A stretch of DNA of 64,000 bases from Amycolatopsis xylanica. GTDB lineage: Bacteria > Actinomycetota > Actinomycetes > Mycobacteriales > Pseudonocardiaceae. Under the pieces are notes generated by a model. That model did no database searches and was not told where the DNA came from. It was given only the letters and a program-made list of their open reading frames with translations. The translations under genes and the position numbers were made by a program. Positions 18,080-26,468 of the stretch are shown here, piece by piece; positions within the stretch are counted from its first letter, which is position 1, and every line of letters starts with the position of its first letter. The DNA lies in contig NZ_FNON01000002.1 in NCBI RefSeq assembly GCF_900107045.1, positions 496,001 through 560,000 of the forward strand, in the 5' to 3' direction.

Positions 18080-18172
18080 AAAAAAATCCCAATGTGGCTT
18101 TCGTCAGCTCTGGTCTGACGAACGCCACATTGGCGGGCTGAAACCTGACCAATGCCACATTGGGATTTTTTT
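18080..18172. repeat. Family C composite hairpin repeat (copy 1)
   Basis: A run of seven A and ATCCCAATGTGGC at the left is mirrored by GCCACATTGGGAT and seven T at the right. Inside, AATGTGGCTTTCGTCAG pairs with CTGACGAACGCCACATT. The left AATGTGGC can pair with either of two downstream copies, so alternative folds exist. A copy with about 90 percent identity lies at 46412-46504. The A-run/T-run flanks make it a bidirectional terminator between amidase and dnaX. Confidence 0.9.
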
Positions 18173-18180
18173 GGGTGCCT

Positions 18181-18245
18181 CCCGAGAGCCCGAAAGCCAC
18201 TTTCGGCAGGTCCTATCTGACGAAAGTCACTTTCGGGCTCTCGGG
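18181..18245. repeat. Family B hairpin repeat (copy 1)
   Basis: A 29-bp arm (18181-18209, beginning CCCGAGAGCCCGAAAG) pairs with 18217-18245 with three mismatches across a 7-nt loop. It contains the shared module CGAAAG..ACTTTCG..CAG found again at 32718, 42371 and 54858. It stands in tandem with the family C repeat in the amidase-dnaX convergent gap. Confidence 0.88.
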
Positions 18246-18279
18246 AGGCCCCAGGAGTGATTTTGGGGCGCAGGGAGGG

Positions 18280-20331
18280 CTAGGACTCGAGGGGGCGGGC
18301 ACCCAGGTGGTCTGAGAGGAGCTTGCCCGCGATTTCCTCGGGGTCGTTTTCGGGGGACGGGGGTGGGGGCGGGGGCGCCGGGCTGGCGTCCTCGTCGTAG
18401 AGCTCCTCGTCGTCCGTCGGCTCGGGGGGCAGGGGGATGTCCGGCTCGGTCTGGGCGACCTTGGGGCGCTCCACCTGCTGGGGTGCCGGGCGGGAGATCG
18501 CGGGCGCGGACTCCTGGCGGGCGGCGGCGGGGCCTGCCGACGGACGGGTGAAGGAGCGTTCCTGACGCTCCGGCTGGGCCGGGGCCTGGCGGGCGGGCGC
18601 CTGGGCGCGGGCCGCCGCCGGGGCCGCGGACGGGGTGCCGTGCACGCAGCGGACCTGCCAGGTGCCGCCGAGGACGTCGTGGAGCGCGGTGGCGACCTTT
18701 TCCGCGTTGTGCTGCTCGGAAAGCCTGCGTGCCAAGGGTTCCGCGCTGTGCGTCAACGTGACGGCGTTGCCTTCGACGCTGTGCACGGTCGCCTGGGTGA
18801 GCATGGCTTCGGTGCTGCGGCCGCCGGGGATCTTGCGGATCGAGGCGAGCAGCTGCGGCCAGATCTGGCGGATGCCCGTCGCATCCATGCCACCGGACGG
18901 CGCGGGCTCGGGAGCCGCTTCCGGCTGGGCCGCGACGGGAGCAGGAGCGGGCGCTGCCGGAGCGGGCGCCGCGGCGGGCGCGGGCCGCTGAGGGGGCGCG
19001 GCCTGCTGAGCGGGGGCGGCCGCGGCTTCGGGAGCACGCTGCGAAGGCCGCTGGAACCGGTCCGGCGCGGCGGACGGCGGCGCGGCCACCGGAGCGGCCT
19101 GAGCCTGAGCCTGCGGCGGCTGAGCCTGCCCCTGCGCGGGAGCGGGAGCGGCGGCCGGAGCCGGTCCGCCCAGCGTCGCGCGGCGCTCGAGGCGTTCCAT
19201 CCGCTGCAGCAGCGCGGCCTCGTCGTCCGAGACCGAGGGCAGCAACATCCTGGCGCACAACAGTTCCAGCACCAGCCGGGGCGAGGTCGCGCCCCGCATC
19301 TCCAGGAGTCCATTGTGGACGATCTCGGCGTAGCGCGACAGCGAGGCGAGGCCGATCCGCTCGGCCTGCGCGACCATCCGGCTGAGTTCGTCCTCCGGCG
19401 CGGACACCAGGCCACGGCTCGGCGCCTCCGGCACCGAGCGCAGCAGCACGAGGTCGCGCAGCCGGTCGAGCAGGTCCGTGGCGAAGCGGCGCGGGTCGTG
19501 CCCGGCCTCGGCGAGCTTCTCGATGGTGCCGAACACCGCGCCCGCGTCGTCGGCGGACAGGCCGTCGACCATGTCGTCGATCAGCGCGACGTCGGTGACG
19601 CCGAGCAGCGCGACCGCGCGGCCGTAGTCGATGCCGTCCGGGCCGGCGCCGGCGAGCAGCTGGTCGAGCACCGACTGCGTGTCACGCGCGGAACCGCCGC
19701 CCGCCCGGATGACCAGCGGGTACACCGCGGGCTCGACGTGCACGCCCTCGGCCGCGATGTTGCGCTCCAGCAGCTGGCGCATCGAGCTCGGCGGGATCAG
19801 GCGGAACGGGTAATGGTGCGTGCGCGAGCGAATGGTCGGGAGGACCTTGTCCGGCTCGGTGGTCGCGAAGATGAAGATGACGTGCTCTGGCGGCTCTTCG
19901 ACGATCTTCAGCAGCGCGTTGAAGCCCTGCGTGGTGACCATGTGCGCCTCGTCGATGATGAACACGCGATAGCGCGCGTCCGCAGGCGCGTAGAAGGCGC
20001 GGTCACGCAGCTCGCGGGCGTCGTCGACACCACCGTGACTGGCGGCGTCGAGCTCGGTGACGTCGACGCTGCCCGCCCCCTCGGGCGCGAGCGCCTTGCA
20101 CGAGTCGCATTCGCCGCAGGGGTCCGGCGTCGGCCCCTGCTTGCAGTTGAGTGAGCGCGCCATGATCCGCGCGCTGGACGTCTTCCCGCAGCCGCGAGGC
20201 CCCGAGAAGAGGTACGCGTGGTTGATCCGGCCGGCGGCCAGAGCCGTGCGCAGCGGATCGGTGACGTGCTCCTGGCCGACAACCTCGGCGAAGGTCGCCG
20301 GACGGTACTTTCGATACAGCGCGAGAGCCAC
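18280..20331 (-). CDS. dnaX: DNA polymerase III subunits gamma and tau
   Basis: A 683-aa clamp-loader ATPase. The start RKYRPATFAEVVGQ is the DnaX hallmark. Walker A GPRGCGKT is at residues 44-51, the zinc cysteines at 63, 72, 75 and 78, Walker B FIIDEAHM follows, and the sensor and clamp-loader collar domains run to about residue 370. The C-terminal 300 residues are Ala/Pro/Gln-rich linker with a conserved tau-like domain (IWPQLLASIRKIPGGRSTEAML). No obvious slippery heptamer for a gamma product was noticed. The small SRP RNA is just upstream on the same strand, as in mycobacteria. Confidence 0.97.
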   Translation of the reverse strand: MALALYRKYRPATFAEVVGQEHVTDPLRTALAAGRINHAYLFSGPRGCGKTSSARIMARSLNCKQGPTPDPCGECDSCKALAPEGAGSVDVTELDAASHGGVDDARELRDRAFYAPADARYRVFIIDEAHMVTTQGFNALLKIVEEPPEHVIFIFATTEPDKVLPTIRSRTHHYPFRLIPPSSMRQLLERNIAAEGVHVEPAVYPLVIRAGGGSARDTQSVLDQLLAGAGPDGIDYGRAVALLGVTDVALIDDMVDGLSADDAGAVFGTIEKLAEAGHDPRRFATDLLDRLRDLVLLRSVPEAPSRGLVSAPEDELSRMVAQAERIGLASLSRYAEIVHNGLLEMRGATSPRLVLELLCARMLLPSVSDDEAALLQRMERLERRATLGGPAPAAAPAPAQGQAQPPQAQAQAAPVAAPPSAAPDRFQRPSQRAPEAAAAPAQQAAPPQRPAPAAAPAPAAPAPAPVAAQPEAAPEPAPSGGMDATGIRQIWPQLLASIRKIPGGRSTEAMLTQATVHSVEGNAVTLTHSAEPLARRLSEQHNAEKVATALHDVLGGTWQVRCVHGTPSAAPAAARAQAPARQAPAQPERQERSFTRPSAGPAAARQESAPAISRPAPQQVERPKVAQTEPDIPLPPEPTDDEELYDEDASPAPPPPPPSPENDPEEIAGKLLSDHLGARPLES

Positions 20332-20391
20332 GCCGCGAGACTACCGGGCAGCACCGACAGGTTTCGTTCGGCCGACCCTGAACATGAAAGC

Positions 20392-20477
20392 GGACCCCGC
20401 GCACCCGCCAGAGCCTGCTTATCCTTGCTGCCTTCCGGCCCTGGGGAGGTTCACAGGGTGGACGCCGCGCGGGGTCC
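20392..20477 (-). ncRNA. ffs: Small signal recognition particle RNA (4.5S type)
   Basis: On the minus strand the conserved SRP apical loop is present as CAGGGCCGGAAGGCAGCA, matching the Ffh-binding GGAAG tetraloop and symmetric-loop sequence of 4.5S RNA. The ends GGACCCCGC and GCGGGGTCC close the long hairpin, giving about 86 nt. It sits directly upstream of dnaX. Exact ends are estimated from the closing helix. Confidence 0.93.
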
Positions 20478-20524
20478 GTGGCCCAGTGTAGCGATCGCCC
20501 ATCGGCAGGGTGCAGGGTGGAGGC

Positions 20525-21430
20525 ATGAGCGCCACGATCAGCACTCCCACCTCGGCGGACGTCCGCGCGGCCGCCACCACGATCCGCCCGTACGCCCGGC
20601 GCACGCCGGTGCTGCGCGCCGACGTCGACGGCAGGCCGCTGGTGCTGAAGCTGGAGCACCTGCAGCGCGGCGGCTCGTTCAAGCTGCGCGGCGCGGCCAA
20701 CGCGCTCGCCGGCGGTGCACGTCCCGAGCAGGTGGTGACCGCGTCGGGCGGTAACCACGGGCTCGGCGTGGCGACGGCCGCGGCGCTGCTCGGGCTGCCC
20801 GCGACCGTCTACGTGCCCGAAAGCGCACCCGCCGCCAAGGCCAGGCGCATCGAGGAGACTGGAGCGAAGCTGATCCGTCACGGCGCGACCTACGCCGAGG
20901 CGGCCGAGGCCGCGCACGCGGTCGTCGGGCCCGGCGCGCGCTACCTGCACGCTTACGACGATCCGGCCGTCGTCGCCGGCCAGGGCACGGTCGGGCTCGA
21001 GATCGTCGAAGACGCGCCCGACGTCGACGCCGTGGTCGTCGCGGTCGGCGGCGGCGGGCTGGCCGCCGGGACCTCGCTCGCGATCGGCGACCGGACCACG
21101 TACGCGGTCGAGCCGGAGAACTGCCGCGCGCTCAACGCCGCGCTGGAGGCGGGCGAGCCGGTCGACGTCGAGATCGACTCGATCGCCGCGTCCGCGCTCG
21201 GCGCCACCCGGATCGGCGACGTGCCGTTCTCACTGCTCAGGGACGTGCGTTCGCTGCTGGTCGGTGACGACGAGACCCTCGCCGCGCGCGACCGGCTGTG
21301 GGACGAGTTCCGGCTCGCCGTCGAACCGGCAGCCGCGGTGCCGTTCGCGGCCTGGCTCGCCGGGCGGATCGACGCCGAACTGCCCTGCCTGGTGCTTTGC
21401 GGTGCTAACGCGGATTGGCTGCCGGGATAG
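20525..21430 (+). CDS. Serine/threonine dehydratase (fold type II PLP enzyme)
   Basis: A 301-aa enzyme that deaminates threonine or serine to the 2-oxo acid. It has the PLP lysine in GSFKLRGA, a substrate/phosphate motif SGGNHGLGVA (the usual form is SGNHAQG, so an extra Gly variant) and a glycine loop VGGGGLAAG. There is no C-terminal ACT domain, so it is the catabolic-type short form. The ATG at 20525 fits the family; a GTG at 20510 is also possible. Its end overlaps the convergent sensor kinase by 26 bp. Some short homologues are racemases or diaminopropionate-type enzymes, so the substrate is not certain. Confidence 0.88.
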   Translation: MSATISTPTSADVRAAATTIRPYARRTPVLRADVDGRPLVLKLEHLQRGGSFKLRGAANALAGGARPEQVVTASGGNHGLGVATAAALLGLPATVYVPESAPAAKARRIEETGAKLIRHGATYAEAAEAAHAVVGPGARYLHAYDDPAVVAGQGTVGLEIVEDAPDVDAVVVAVGGGGLAAGTSLAIGDRTTYAVEPENCRALNAALEAGEPVDVEIDSIAASALGATRIGDVPFSLLRDVRSLLVGDDETLAARDRLWDEFRLAVEPAAAVPFAAWLAGRIDAELPCLVLCGANADWLPG

Positions 21431-22904
21431 CCACGTGGAACTCGGTCCGGCCCGGCTGGCTCCACACCTTCACCTCGCCGCGGTGCGCGCCGACGACGGC
21501 CGCGACGATCGACAGCCCCAGCCCGGTGCTGCCCGCCGCGCGTGAACGCGAGTTGTCGCCGCGCGCGAAGCGTTCGAACACGTCCGGCAGCACCTCCGGC
21601 GGGATGCCGGGTCCGTCGTCGACGACCTTCAGCCACACCCAGCCATCCTTTGTGGACAGTGAGGTGGTGACCGTCGTGCCCGCCGGGGTGTGCGACCGGG
21701 CGTTGGCCAGCAGATTGGTCAGCACCTGGTGCAGCTGACCGGAATCACCGAGCACGCTGATCGGCTCACCCGGCACTTCCAGCAGCCATTTGTGCTCGGG
21801 ACCGGCGACATGCGCGTCCGCGACGGCGTCGGCGACCAGCCGGGAGACGTCGACCGGCTCGTGCACGACGGGCCGCCCGGAGTCGAGCCGCGCGAGCAGC
21901 AGCAGGTCCTCGACGAGGGTGGTCATCCGCGCCGACTCCGACTCGACCCGGCTCATCGCGAAGGCGATGTCCGGTGGCACGTCTTCCTTGCTGCGCCTGG
22001 TCAATTCGGCATAGCCGCGGATCGCGGCGAGCGGCGTGCGCAGTTCGTGGCTGGCGTCCGCGACGAACTGCCGGACCCGGCTTTCGCTGGCCTGCCTGGC
22101 TTTCAGCGCGTTCGCGATGTGCCCGAGCATGCGGTTCAGCGCGGAACCGACCTTGCCGACCTCGGTGCGCGGATCGGTGTCGACGTCGTCGACCCGTTCG
22201 GACAGCGCGACTTCACCACGGTCGAGCGGGAGTTCAGCGACTCTGGACGCGGTCGCGGCGAGCCGGTCGAGTGGTTGCATAGTCCGGCGGATGGTCACCG
22301 CGCCGACGGCGCCGGCCAGCACCAGCCCACCCAACGCGACCCCGCCGAAGATGAAACCGAGGCTCCACAAGGTATCCGAAACGTCCTTTGTGGGCAGACC
22401 GGTCACCAGCAGGCCGCCGTCCGGCATGCGTTTGGCGACCACCCGGTAGCCGCCGAGCTTGCCGACGTCGACGGTGCGCGGAGTGTCGAGCGGCAGGCCC
22501 AGCAGCTTGGTGGCCTCAGCGACCGGCAGCGCGTCGTGCGGGAGCTGCCCGAAAGGCGAACCGTCCGACTGTGAGCGCAGGATCGCGGCGCGGACCCCGC
22601 ATTTCTGCGTGACCTCGACGAACAGCGAGTCGACTCCCTGCCCGACGGCGTACAGCGCCCCCGGCAGCCGATCGCAGGAAGGGTTGCTCGGACGGCCCGG
22701 CCCCGGGCCGCGGAAACCCCGGTCGCTGGCCGCCGAAAGCCGCTGATCCAGTTGCCCGATCAGGAAATCGCGCAACGCGAACTCCGTCACCACCCCGACC
22801 ACCAGGCACACCAGGGTGAGCAGGGCGGCCAGCTGGACGATCAACCGCCGCCGCAGCGACCAGGGCCGCTTAGCTCGCGGGCTTGAGGACATACCCGGCG
22901 CCAC
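21405..22904 (-). CDS. Sensor histidine kinase (OmpR-type two-component system)
   Basis: A 499-aa membrane kinase: a first membrane helix at residues 20-45, an extracytoplasmic sensor of about 130 residues with two cysteines, a second helix near 190-215, HAMP linker, the phosphoacceptor H-box DASHELRTPLAAIRGYAEL and a HATPase_c domain (N box NLLANARSHTPAG, G1 DDGPGIPPE, G2 GSTGLGLSIV). The sensor domain is not recognised. Its start overlaps the end of the response regulator gene by about 35 bp, so the pair is co-translated. Resembles the mycobacterial TcrY/TrcS/PrrB class. Confidence 0.95.
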   Translation of the reverse strand: MAPGMSSSPRAKRPWSLRRRLIVQLAALLTLVCLVVGVVTEFALRDFLIGQLDQRLSAASDRGFRGPGPGRPSNPSCDRLPGALYAVGQGVDSLFVEVTQKCGVRAAILRSQSDGSPFGQLPHDALPVAEATKLLGLPLDTPRTVDVGKLGGYRVVAKRMPDGGLLVTGLPTKDVSDTLWSLGFIFGGVALGGLVLAGAVGAVTIRRTMQPLDRLAATASRVAELPLDRGEVALSERVDDVDTDPRTEVGKVGSALNRMLGHIANALKARQASESRVRQFVADASHELRTPLAAIRGYAELTRRSKEDVPPDIAFAMSRVESESARMTTLVEDLLLLARLDSGRPVVHEPVDVSRLVADAVADAHVAGPEHKWLLEVPGEPISVLGDSGQLHQVLTNLLANARSHTPAGTTVTTSLSTKDGWVWLKVVDDGPGIPPEVLPDVFERFARGDNSRSRAAGSTGLGLSIVAAVVGAHRGEVKVWSQPGRTEFHVAIPAANPR

Positions 22905-23604
22905 GCATGGTGTGAATCATCGGTTCCCTGTCGGCGTCGATTTTCTTGCGGAGATAGGAGATGTAAAGCTCGACGATATTCGCCTGGCCGCCGAAGTCGT
23001 AGCTCCACACACGGTCGAGGATCTGCGCCTTGCTCAACACCCGCTTGGGGTTGCGCATCAGGTAGCGCAGCAGCTCGAACTCGGTCGCGGTCAGCGGCAC
23101 CGGCTCGCCGCCGCGATGCACCTCGCGGCTGTCCTCGTCGAGCGTCAGGTCACCGACCACCAGCATCGAGCCGCGGCTGCCGGACACGCCGTGCGCGCGG
23201 CGCAGCAGCGCCCGCATCCGCAGCGCCACCTCTTCGAGGCTGAACGGCTTGGTCACGTAGTCGTCGCCGCCGGCGGTGAGCCCGGCGATGCGGTCTTCGA
23301 CGGCGTCCTTCGCGGTCAGGAACAGCACCGGCAGGTTGGCCGACTCGGCGCGCATCCGCCGAAGCACCTCGAGGCCGCTGAAGTCGGGCAGCATGACGTC
23401 GAGCACGACGGCGTCCGGGCGGAACTCCCGCGCGACGCGGACGGCCTCGGTGCCGGTGCCCGCGCTGCGGATCTCCCAGCCCTCCATCCGCAAGGCCATG
23501 GACACCAGTTCGGCGAGTGTCGACTCGTCGTCGACCACGAGTACCCGCACCGGTGTGCCGTCCGCGCGGCGCAGGTCGGCCTTGGACTCGTTCATGCTGG
23601 TCAT
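22870..23604 (-). CDS. OmpR-family response regulator
   Basis: A 244-aa regulator with a receiver domain (VLVVDDEST acidic pocket, phosphoacceptor Asp in VVLDVMLPDFSG, switch Thr in FLTAKD, Lys in VTKPFSLEE) and a C-terminal winged-helix DNA-binding domain ending in SYLRKKID and HTMRGAGYVLKPAS. The ATG at 23604 is chosen because upstream codons are not family-like. It pairs with the overlapping kinase gene. The divergent neighbour at 23770, a secreted DUF5666-like protein, is a plausible target. Confidence 0.95.
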   Translation of the reverse strand: MTSMNESKADLRRADGTPVRVLVVDDESTLAELVSMALRMEGWEIRSAGTGTEAVRVAREFRPDAVVLDVMLPDFSGLEVLRRMRAESANLPVLFLTAKDAVEDRIAGLTAGGDDYVTKPFSLEEVALRMRALLRRAHGVSGSRGSMLVVGDLTLDEDSREVHRGGEPVPLTATEFELLRYLMRNPKRVLSKAQILDRVWSYDFGGQANIVELYISYLRKKIDADREPMIHTMRGAGYVLKPAS

Positions 23605-23769
23605 GGTGCCAGCTTCGCGGGCGCGCGTGGGCTCTTGCTGTGAGCTTCCTGTGCGTCCGCTGTGAGGGTTCACTCCACAGGTACCGCCTGCGGGAGCCAC
23701 AGCTCAAACACAGCCCCGGTCGCGATCGTGGATGCGACGAGAAGTTTCGGCTTTCGACCGGAGGACATG

Positions 23770-24342
23770 ATGAGCACCGAACCGACCGCCCAGCCGGAGC
23801 AGGCGGGCTGGGGAGACACGCCGCCGCCCGCCACGCAGAAGAAATGGTCGGGCCGCAAGACCGCGGTCGCGGTGGGCGTCGCGGTGGTGATCGCCGCGGG
23901 CGGCGGGGTCGCGATCGCCGTCGGCACCAGCGGGAACGCCGACAACGCGGCGGGCCAGGGCGGACCAGGCGGCGGCCGGATGATCTTCGGACCGGGCGGG
24001 CCCGGTGGCCCCGGTGGGATTCCCCGCGACGCGCTGCACGGCCAATTCGTCGTCTCCGATGGCAACGGCGGCTACACCAGCGAGCAGCTCCAGACCGGCA
24101 CCGTGTCCGAGCTCAGCGCCACGTCGATCACCCTGACCAGTAAGGACAACTTCAAGCAGACGTACACGATCGACTCGTCCACCCGCAAGACCAGCGAGCC
24201 GAAGAACGGCGACACGGTCACCGTCAACGCCAAGGTCACCGGCTCCACCGCGACCGCCACCACCATCGGCTCACCCGGCCAGATGACGCGGGGCGGTGGC
24301 TACGGCGCGCCGCCGAACGGCGGGCGCCGCCAGGGCTACTGA
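23770..24342 (+). CDS. Membrane-anchored DUF5666-like protein
   Basis: A 190-aa protein: a short cytosolic head, one membrane segment at about residues 33-53, a Gly-rich stretch (GPGGPGGPGG), then a beta-rich domain of about 85 residues (TGTVSELSATSITLTSKDN..YTIDSST..NGDTVTVNAKV) of DUF5666/OB-like type outside the cell. The ATG at 23770 is favoured because GGAGG lies 5 nt before it; an adjacent ATG at 23767 is too close. It is divergent from the response regulator and kinase pair and is probably part of their regulon. Function unknown. Confidence 0.85.
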   Translation: MSTEPTAQPEQAGWGDTPPPATQKKWSGRKTAVAVGVAVVIAAGGGVAIAVGTSGNADNAAGQGGPGGGRMIFGPGGPGGPGGIPRDALHGQFVVSDGNGGYTSEQLQTGTVSELSATSITLTSKDNFKQTYTIDSSTRKTSEPKNGDTVTVNAKVTGSTATATTIGSPGQMTRGGGYGAPPNGGRRQGY

Positions 24343-24347
24343 GCCCT

Positions 24348-24412
24348 GTGCGGGATGTAGCGGGCTTTATCCCGGGTGCCCCTCCCGGGATAAAGCCCGC
24401 TACATCCCGCAC
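24348..24412. terminator. Perfect 29-bp-stem hairpin (family D)
   Basis: The arm 24348-24376 (with GGATGTAGCGGGCTTTATCC inside) pairs without mismatch with 24384-24412 around a 7-nt loop. It lies 5 bp after the stop of the DUF5666-like gene, so it works as a terminator. It contains the AGCGGGCTTTA core also present at 16151. Confidence 0.9.
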
Positions 24413-24435
24413 CAAGACCGCCGGGTTAGTGCAGA

Positions 24436-25620
24436 GTGGGCCCCGTGCGGGACAAGAGCGGGGCGCTGGCGCGGCAGTCGATGCTGGTCGCCGCGGTGTG
24501 CCTGGTCGCGGACGTCGGCCAGTTCCTGATCCGCGGCCCGGCGCTGACCAGCGGCTGGCAGGTGTGGGTCATCCTGATCGGGTCGATCGTGGCCGACGCC
24601 GCGCTCGCTGGCCCGGCCAGGCTGTCCGGCTGGGTCGCGCTCGGGCACGCGCTGCTGGTCGCACTCGGGCCGATCCTGTTGTGCACGTGCTCGGGGCAGG
24701 CGGTCGGCAACAACGCGGGCACCCTGATCGCCGGCTATCGGGCGGGCGCCTGGCTTTCCACCGTCCCCGCGTGGTTCTCGCTCGCCGCGATGTGCGGCGG
24801 CCTGCTGGCGGGCTCGCTGGCCAGTACCGGCAAGTGGTCCCATGAATGGCGCATAGTCTCCATCGGCATGCTGACCTCGGGCGTGCTGCCGTGGCTGGTC
24901 GGCCGGTACACCACCGCGCGCCGCGCGTACATCGCCGAACTCGAGCGCAAGGCGGAGCAACGCCGCCTGGACGAGGCCGAGGCGGTCAGGCGAGCCGTCG
25001 CGGAGGAACGCACGGCCATCGCGCGCGACCTGCACGACGTCATTTCCCATCATGTCAGCGCGATCGGCGTGCACGCGGGCGCGGCCAGGCTCGGCCTGCC
25101 CGGTGACGACTCGCCGGTGCGGCGCTCGCTCTCGGCCGTCGAGTCGTCCAGCCGCGCGGCCATGGTCGACCTGCGGCGGCTGCTGGATCTGTTGCACCGC
25201 AAGGAAACCGAGTCCGGCCAGCGGCAACCCGGCCTCGACAACCTCGACGAGCTGCTCGACGGTGTCCGCGCGGCGGGCCTCCCGGCCAGGCTCACCACGA
25301 TCGGCGAGCCCCGTGAGCTGCCGAGTTCGCTCGACGTCGCGCTCTACCGCATCGTCCAAGAAGCGCTGACCAACGCGCTGCGTCATGGCGACGGCGGCAC
25401 CGTCGACGTCGCCATCGAATACCGCCAGATCGAGGTGATCCTGAGTATCACCAACGATTCCACGCACGTCGCGCGCGGCGGCGCCACCGAGTTCCAGCAT
25501 CGCGGGCTCACCGGGATCCGCCAGCGGGTCGCGTTGTTCGGCGGCCAGGTCACCTACGGCCCGCTGCCGGGCGAGCAGCGCTGGCAGGTCCGTGTCATCT
25601 TCCCTCTGGAGCAGTCTTGA
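24436..25620 (+). CDS. NarL/DesK-type sensor histidine kinase
   Basis: A 394-aa kinase with four to five N-terminal membrane helices (to about residue 165), a short coiled coil (AYIAELERKAEQRRLDEAEAVRR), the HisKA_3 motif ERTAIARDLHDVISHHVSAIG with its phosphoacceptor His, and a HATPase domain with the N box QEALTNALRHG. The GTG at 24436 or 24445 are both possible starts. Its stop overlaps the TTG start of the response regulator, so they are coupled. The signal is unknown. Confidence 0.94.
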   Translation: MGPVRDKSGALARQSMLVAAVCLVADVGQFLIRGPALTSGWQVWVILIGSIVADAALAGPARLSGWVALGHALLVALGPILLCTCSGQAVGNNAGTLIAGYRAGAWLSTVPAWFSLAAMCGGLLAGSLASTGKWSHEWRIVSIGMLTSGVLPWLVGRYTTARRAYIAELERKAEQRRLDEAEAVRRAVAEERTAIARDLHDVISHHVSAIGVHAGAARLGLPGDDSPVRRSLSAVESSSRAAMVDLRRLLDLLHRKETESGQRQPGLDNLDELLDGVRAAGLPARLTTIGEPRELPSSLDVALYRIVQEALTNALRHGDGGTVDVAIEYRQIEVILSITNDSTHVARGGATEFQHRGLTGIRQRVALFGGQVTYGPLPGEQRWQVRVIFPLEQS

Positions 25621-26264
25621 TCCGTGTCCTGCTTGCCGACGACCACGCGATGTTCCGCTCCGGGATGCGTGCCGTGCTCGAAACCCAGCCGGACTTCGAA
25701 TGCGTCGGCGAGGTCGGCGACGGGTACGCCGCGGTCACCGAGACCGCGCGCCTGCGCCCCGACGTCGCGGTGATCGACGTCCGCATGCCCAAGCTCGACG
25801 GGATGGCGGCCTGCGAGGCCATCCTTTCCGCGCCGGGCAACGACACCCGCGTGCTCGTGCTCACCACGTACGACGCCGACGAGTACGTCTACCGCGCGCT
25901 GCGGGCGGGCGCGAGCGGCTTCCTGCTGAAGAGCCTGCCACCGGAAGAGCTGGTCTCCGCCATGCGGGTGGCCGCCCGTGGCGACGCGCTGATCGATCCG
26001 TCGGTGACGCGGCGGCTGGTCGCCAGCTTCGCGACCAGCATCGAACCCACGTCCACCGCGCCCGGCATCGACAAGCTGACCTCGCGCGAGAAAGAGGTGC
26101 TGCTGCTCATCGCGGACGCGTGCAGCAACGCCGAGATCGCCGAGCGCCTGCATGTCGGCGAGGAGACGGTGAAGACGCACGTGTCCAGAGTGCTGGCGAA
26201 ACTCGGCCTGCGCGATCGGGTGCACGCGGTCGTCTACGCCTACAAACACGGACTGGTGGGCTAG
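25617..26264 (+). CDS. NarL/LuxR-family response regulator
   Basis: A 215-aa regulator with a receiver domain (LLADDHAMFRSG, phosphoacceptor Asp in VAVIDVRMP, Thr-Thr in VLVLTTYD, Lys in FLLKSLP) and a C-terminal LuxR helix-turn-helix (LTSREKEVLLLIADACSNAE and EETVKTHVSRVLAKLGLRDR). The TTG at 25617 overlaps the kinase stop (TTGA), the normal actinomycete coupling. A small membrane protein gene follows after 9 bp. Confidence 0.95.
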   Translation: MIRVLLADDHAMFRSGMRAVLETQPDFECVGEVGDGYAAVTETARLRPDVAVIDVRMPKLDGMAACEAILSAPGNDTRVLVLTTYDADEYVYRALRAGASGFLLKSLPPEELVSAMRVAARGDALIDPSVTRRLVASFATSIEPTSTAPGIDKLTSREKEVLLLIADACSNAEIAERLHVGEETVKTHVSRVLAKLGLRDRVHAVVYAYKHGLVG

Positions 26265-26273
26265 GTTGAACCT

Positions 26274-26468
26274 ATGAAGCGATGGGTGCTGCTCGCGCTC
26301 GGGGTCCTGCTCGCGCTGCTCGGCGCGGTCTGGGTGCTGCAAGGGGTCGGGGTGATCGGCGGCAGCTTCATGACCGGGTCGAAGCTGTGGTTCCTGATCG
26401 GGCTGGTCGCGCTGCTCGGCGGGGTGCTGCTCGTCGCGGGCACCGTGCGACGCGCTAGCGGACGGTGA
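26274..26468 (+). CDS. Small two-helix membrane protein
   Basis: A 64-aa protein with two hydrophobic helices (about residues 4-28 and 38-58), each glycine- and leucine-rich, and a basic end (RRASGR). It starts 9 bp after the response regulator stop and is likely in the same operon. Such small membrane proteins are common in actinomycetes and have no assigned function. Its end overlaps the convergent nitroreductase gene by 14 bp. Confidence 0.75.
   Translation: MKRWVLLALGVLLALLGAVWVLQGVGVIGGSFMTGSKLWFLIGLVALLGGVLLVAGTVRRASGR

Noticed and set aside
18080..18245. Inverted repeats as ends of an insertion sequence or MITE with target duplication
   Set aside because: No transposase nearby, no clear target-site duplication, and the position between two convergent gene ends fits terminators better; copying by another element is not excluded.
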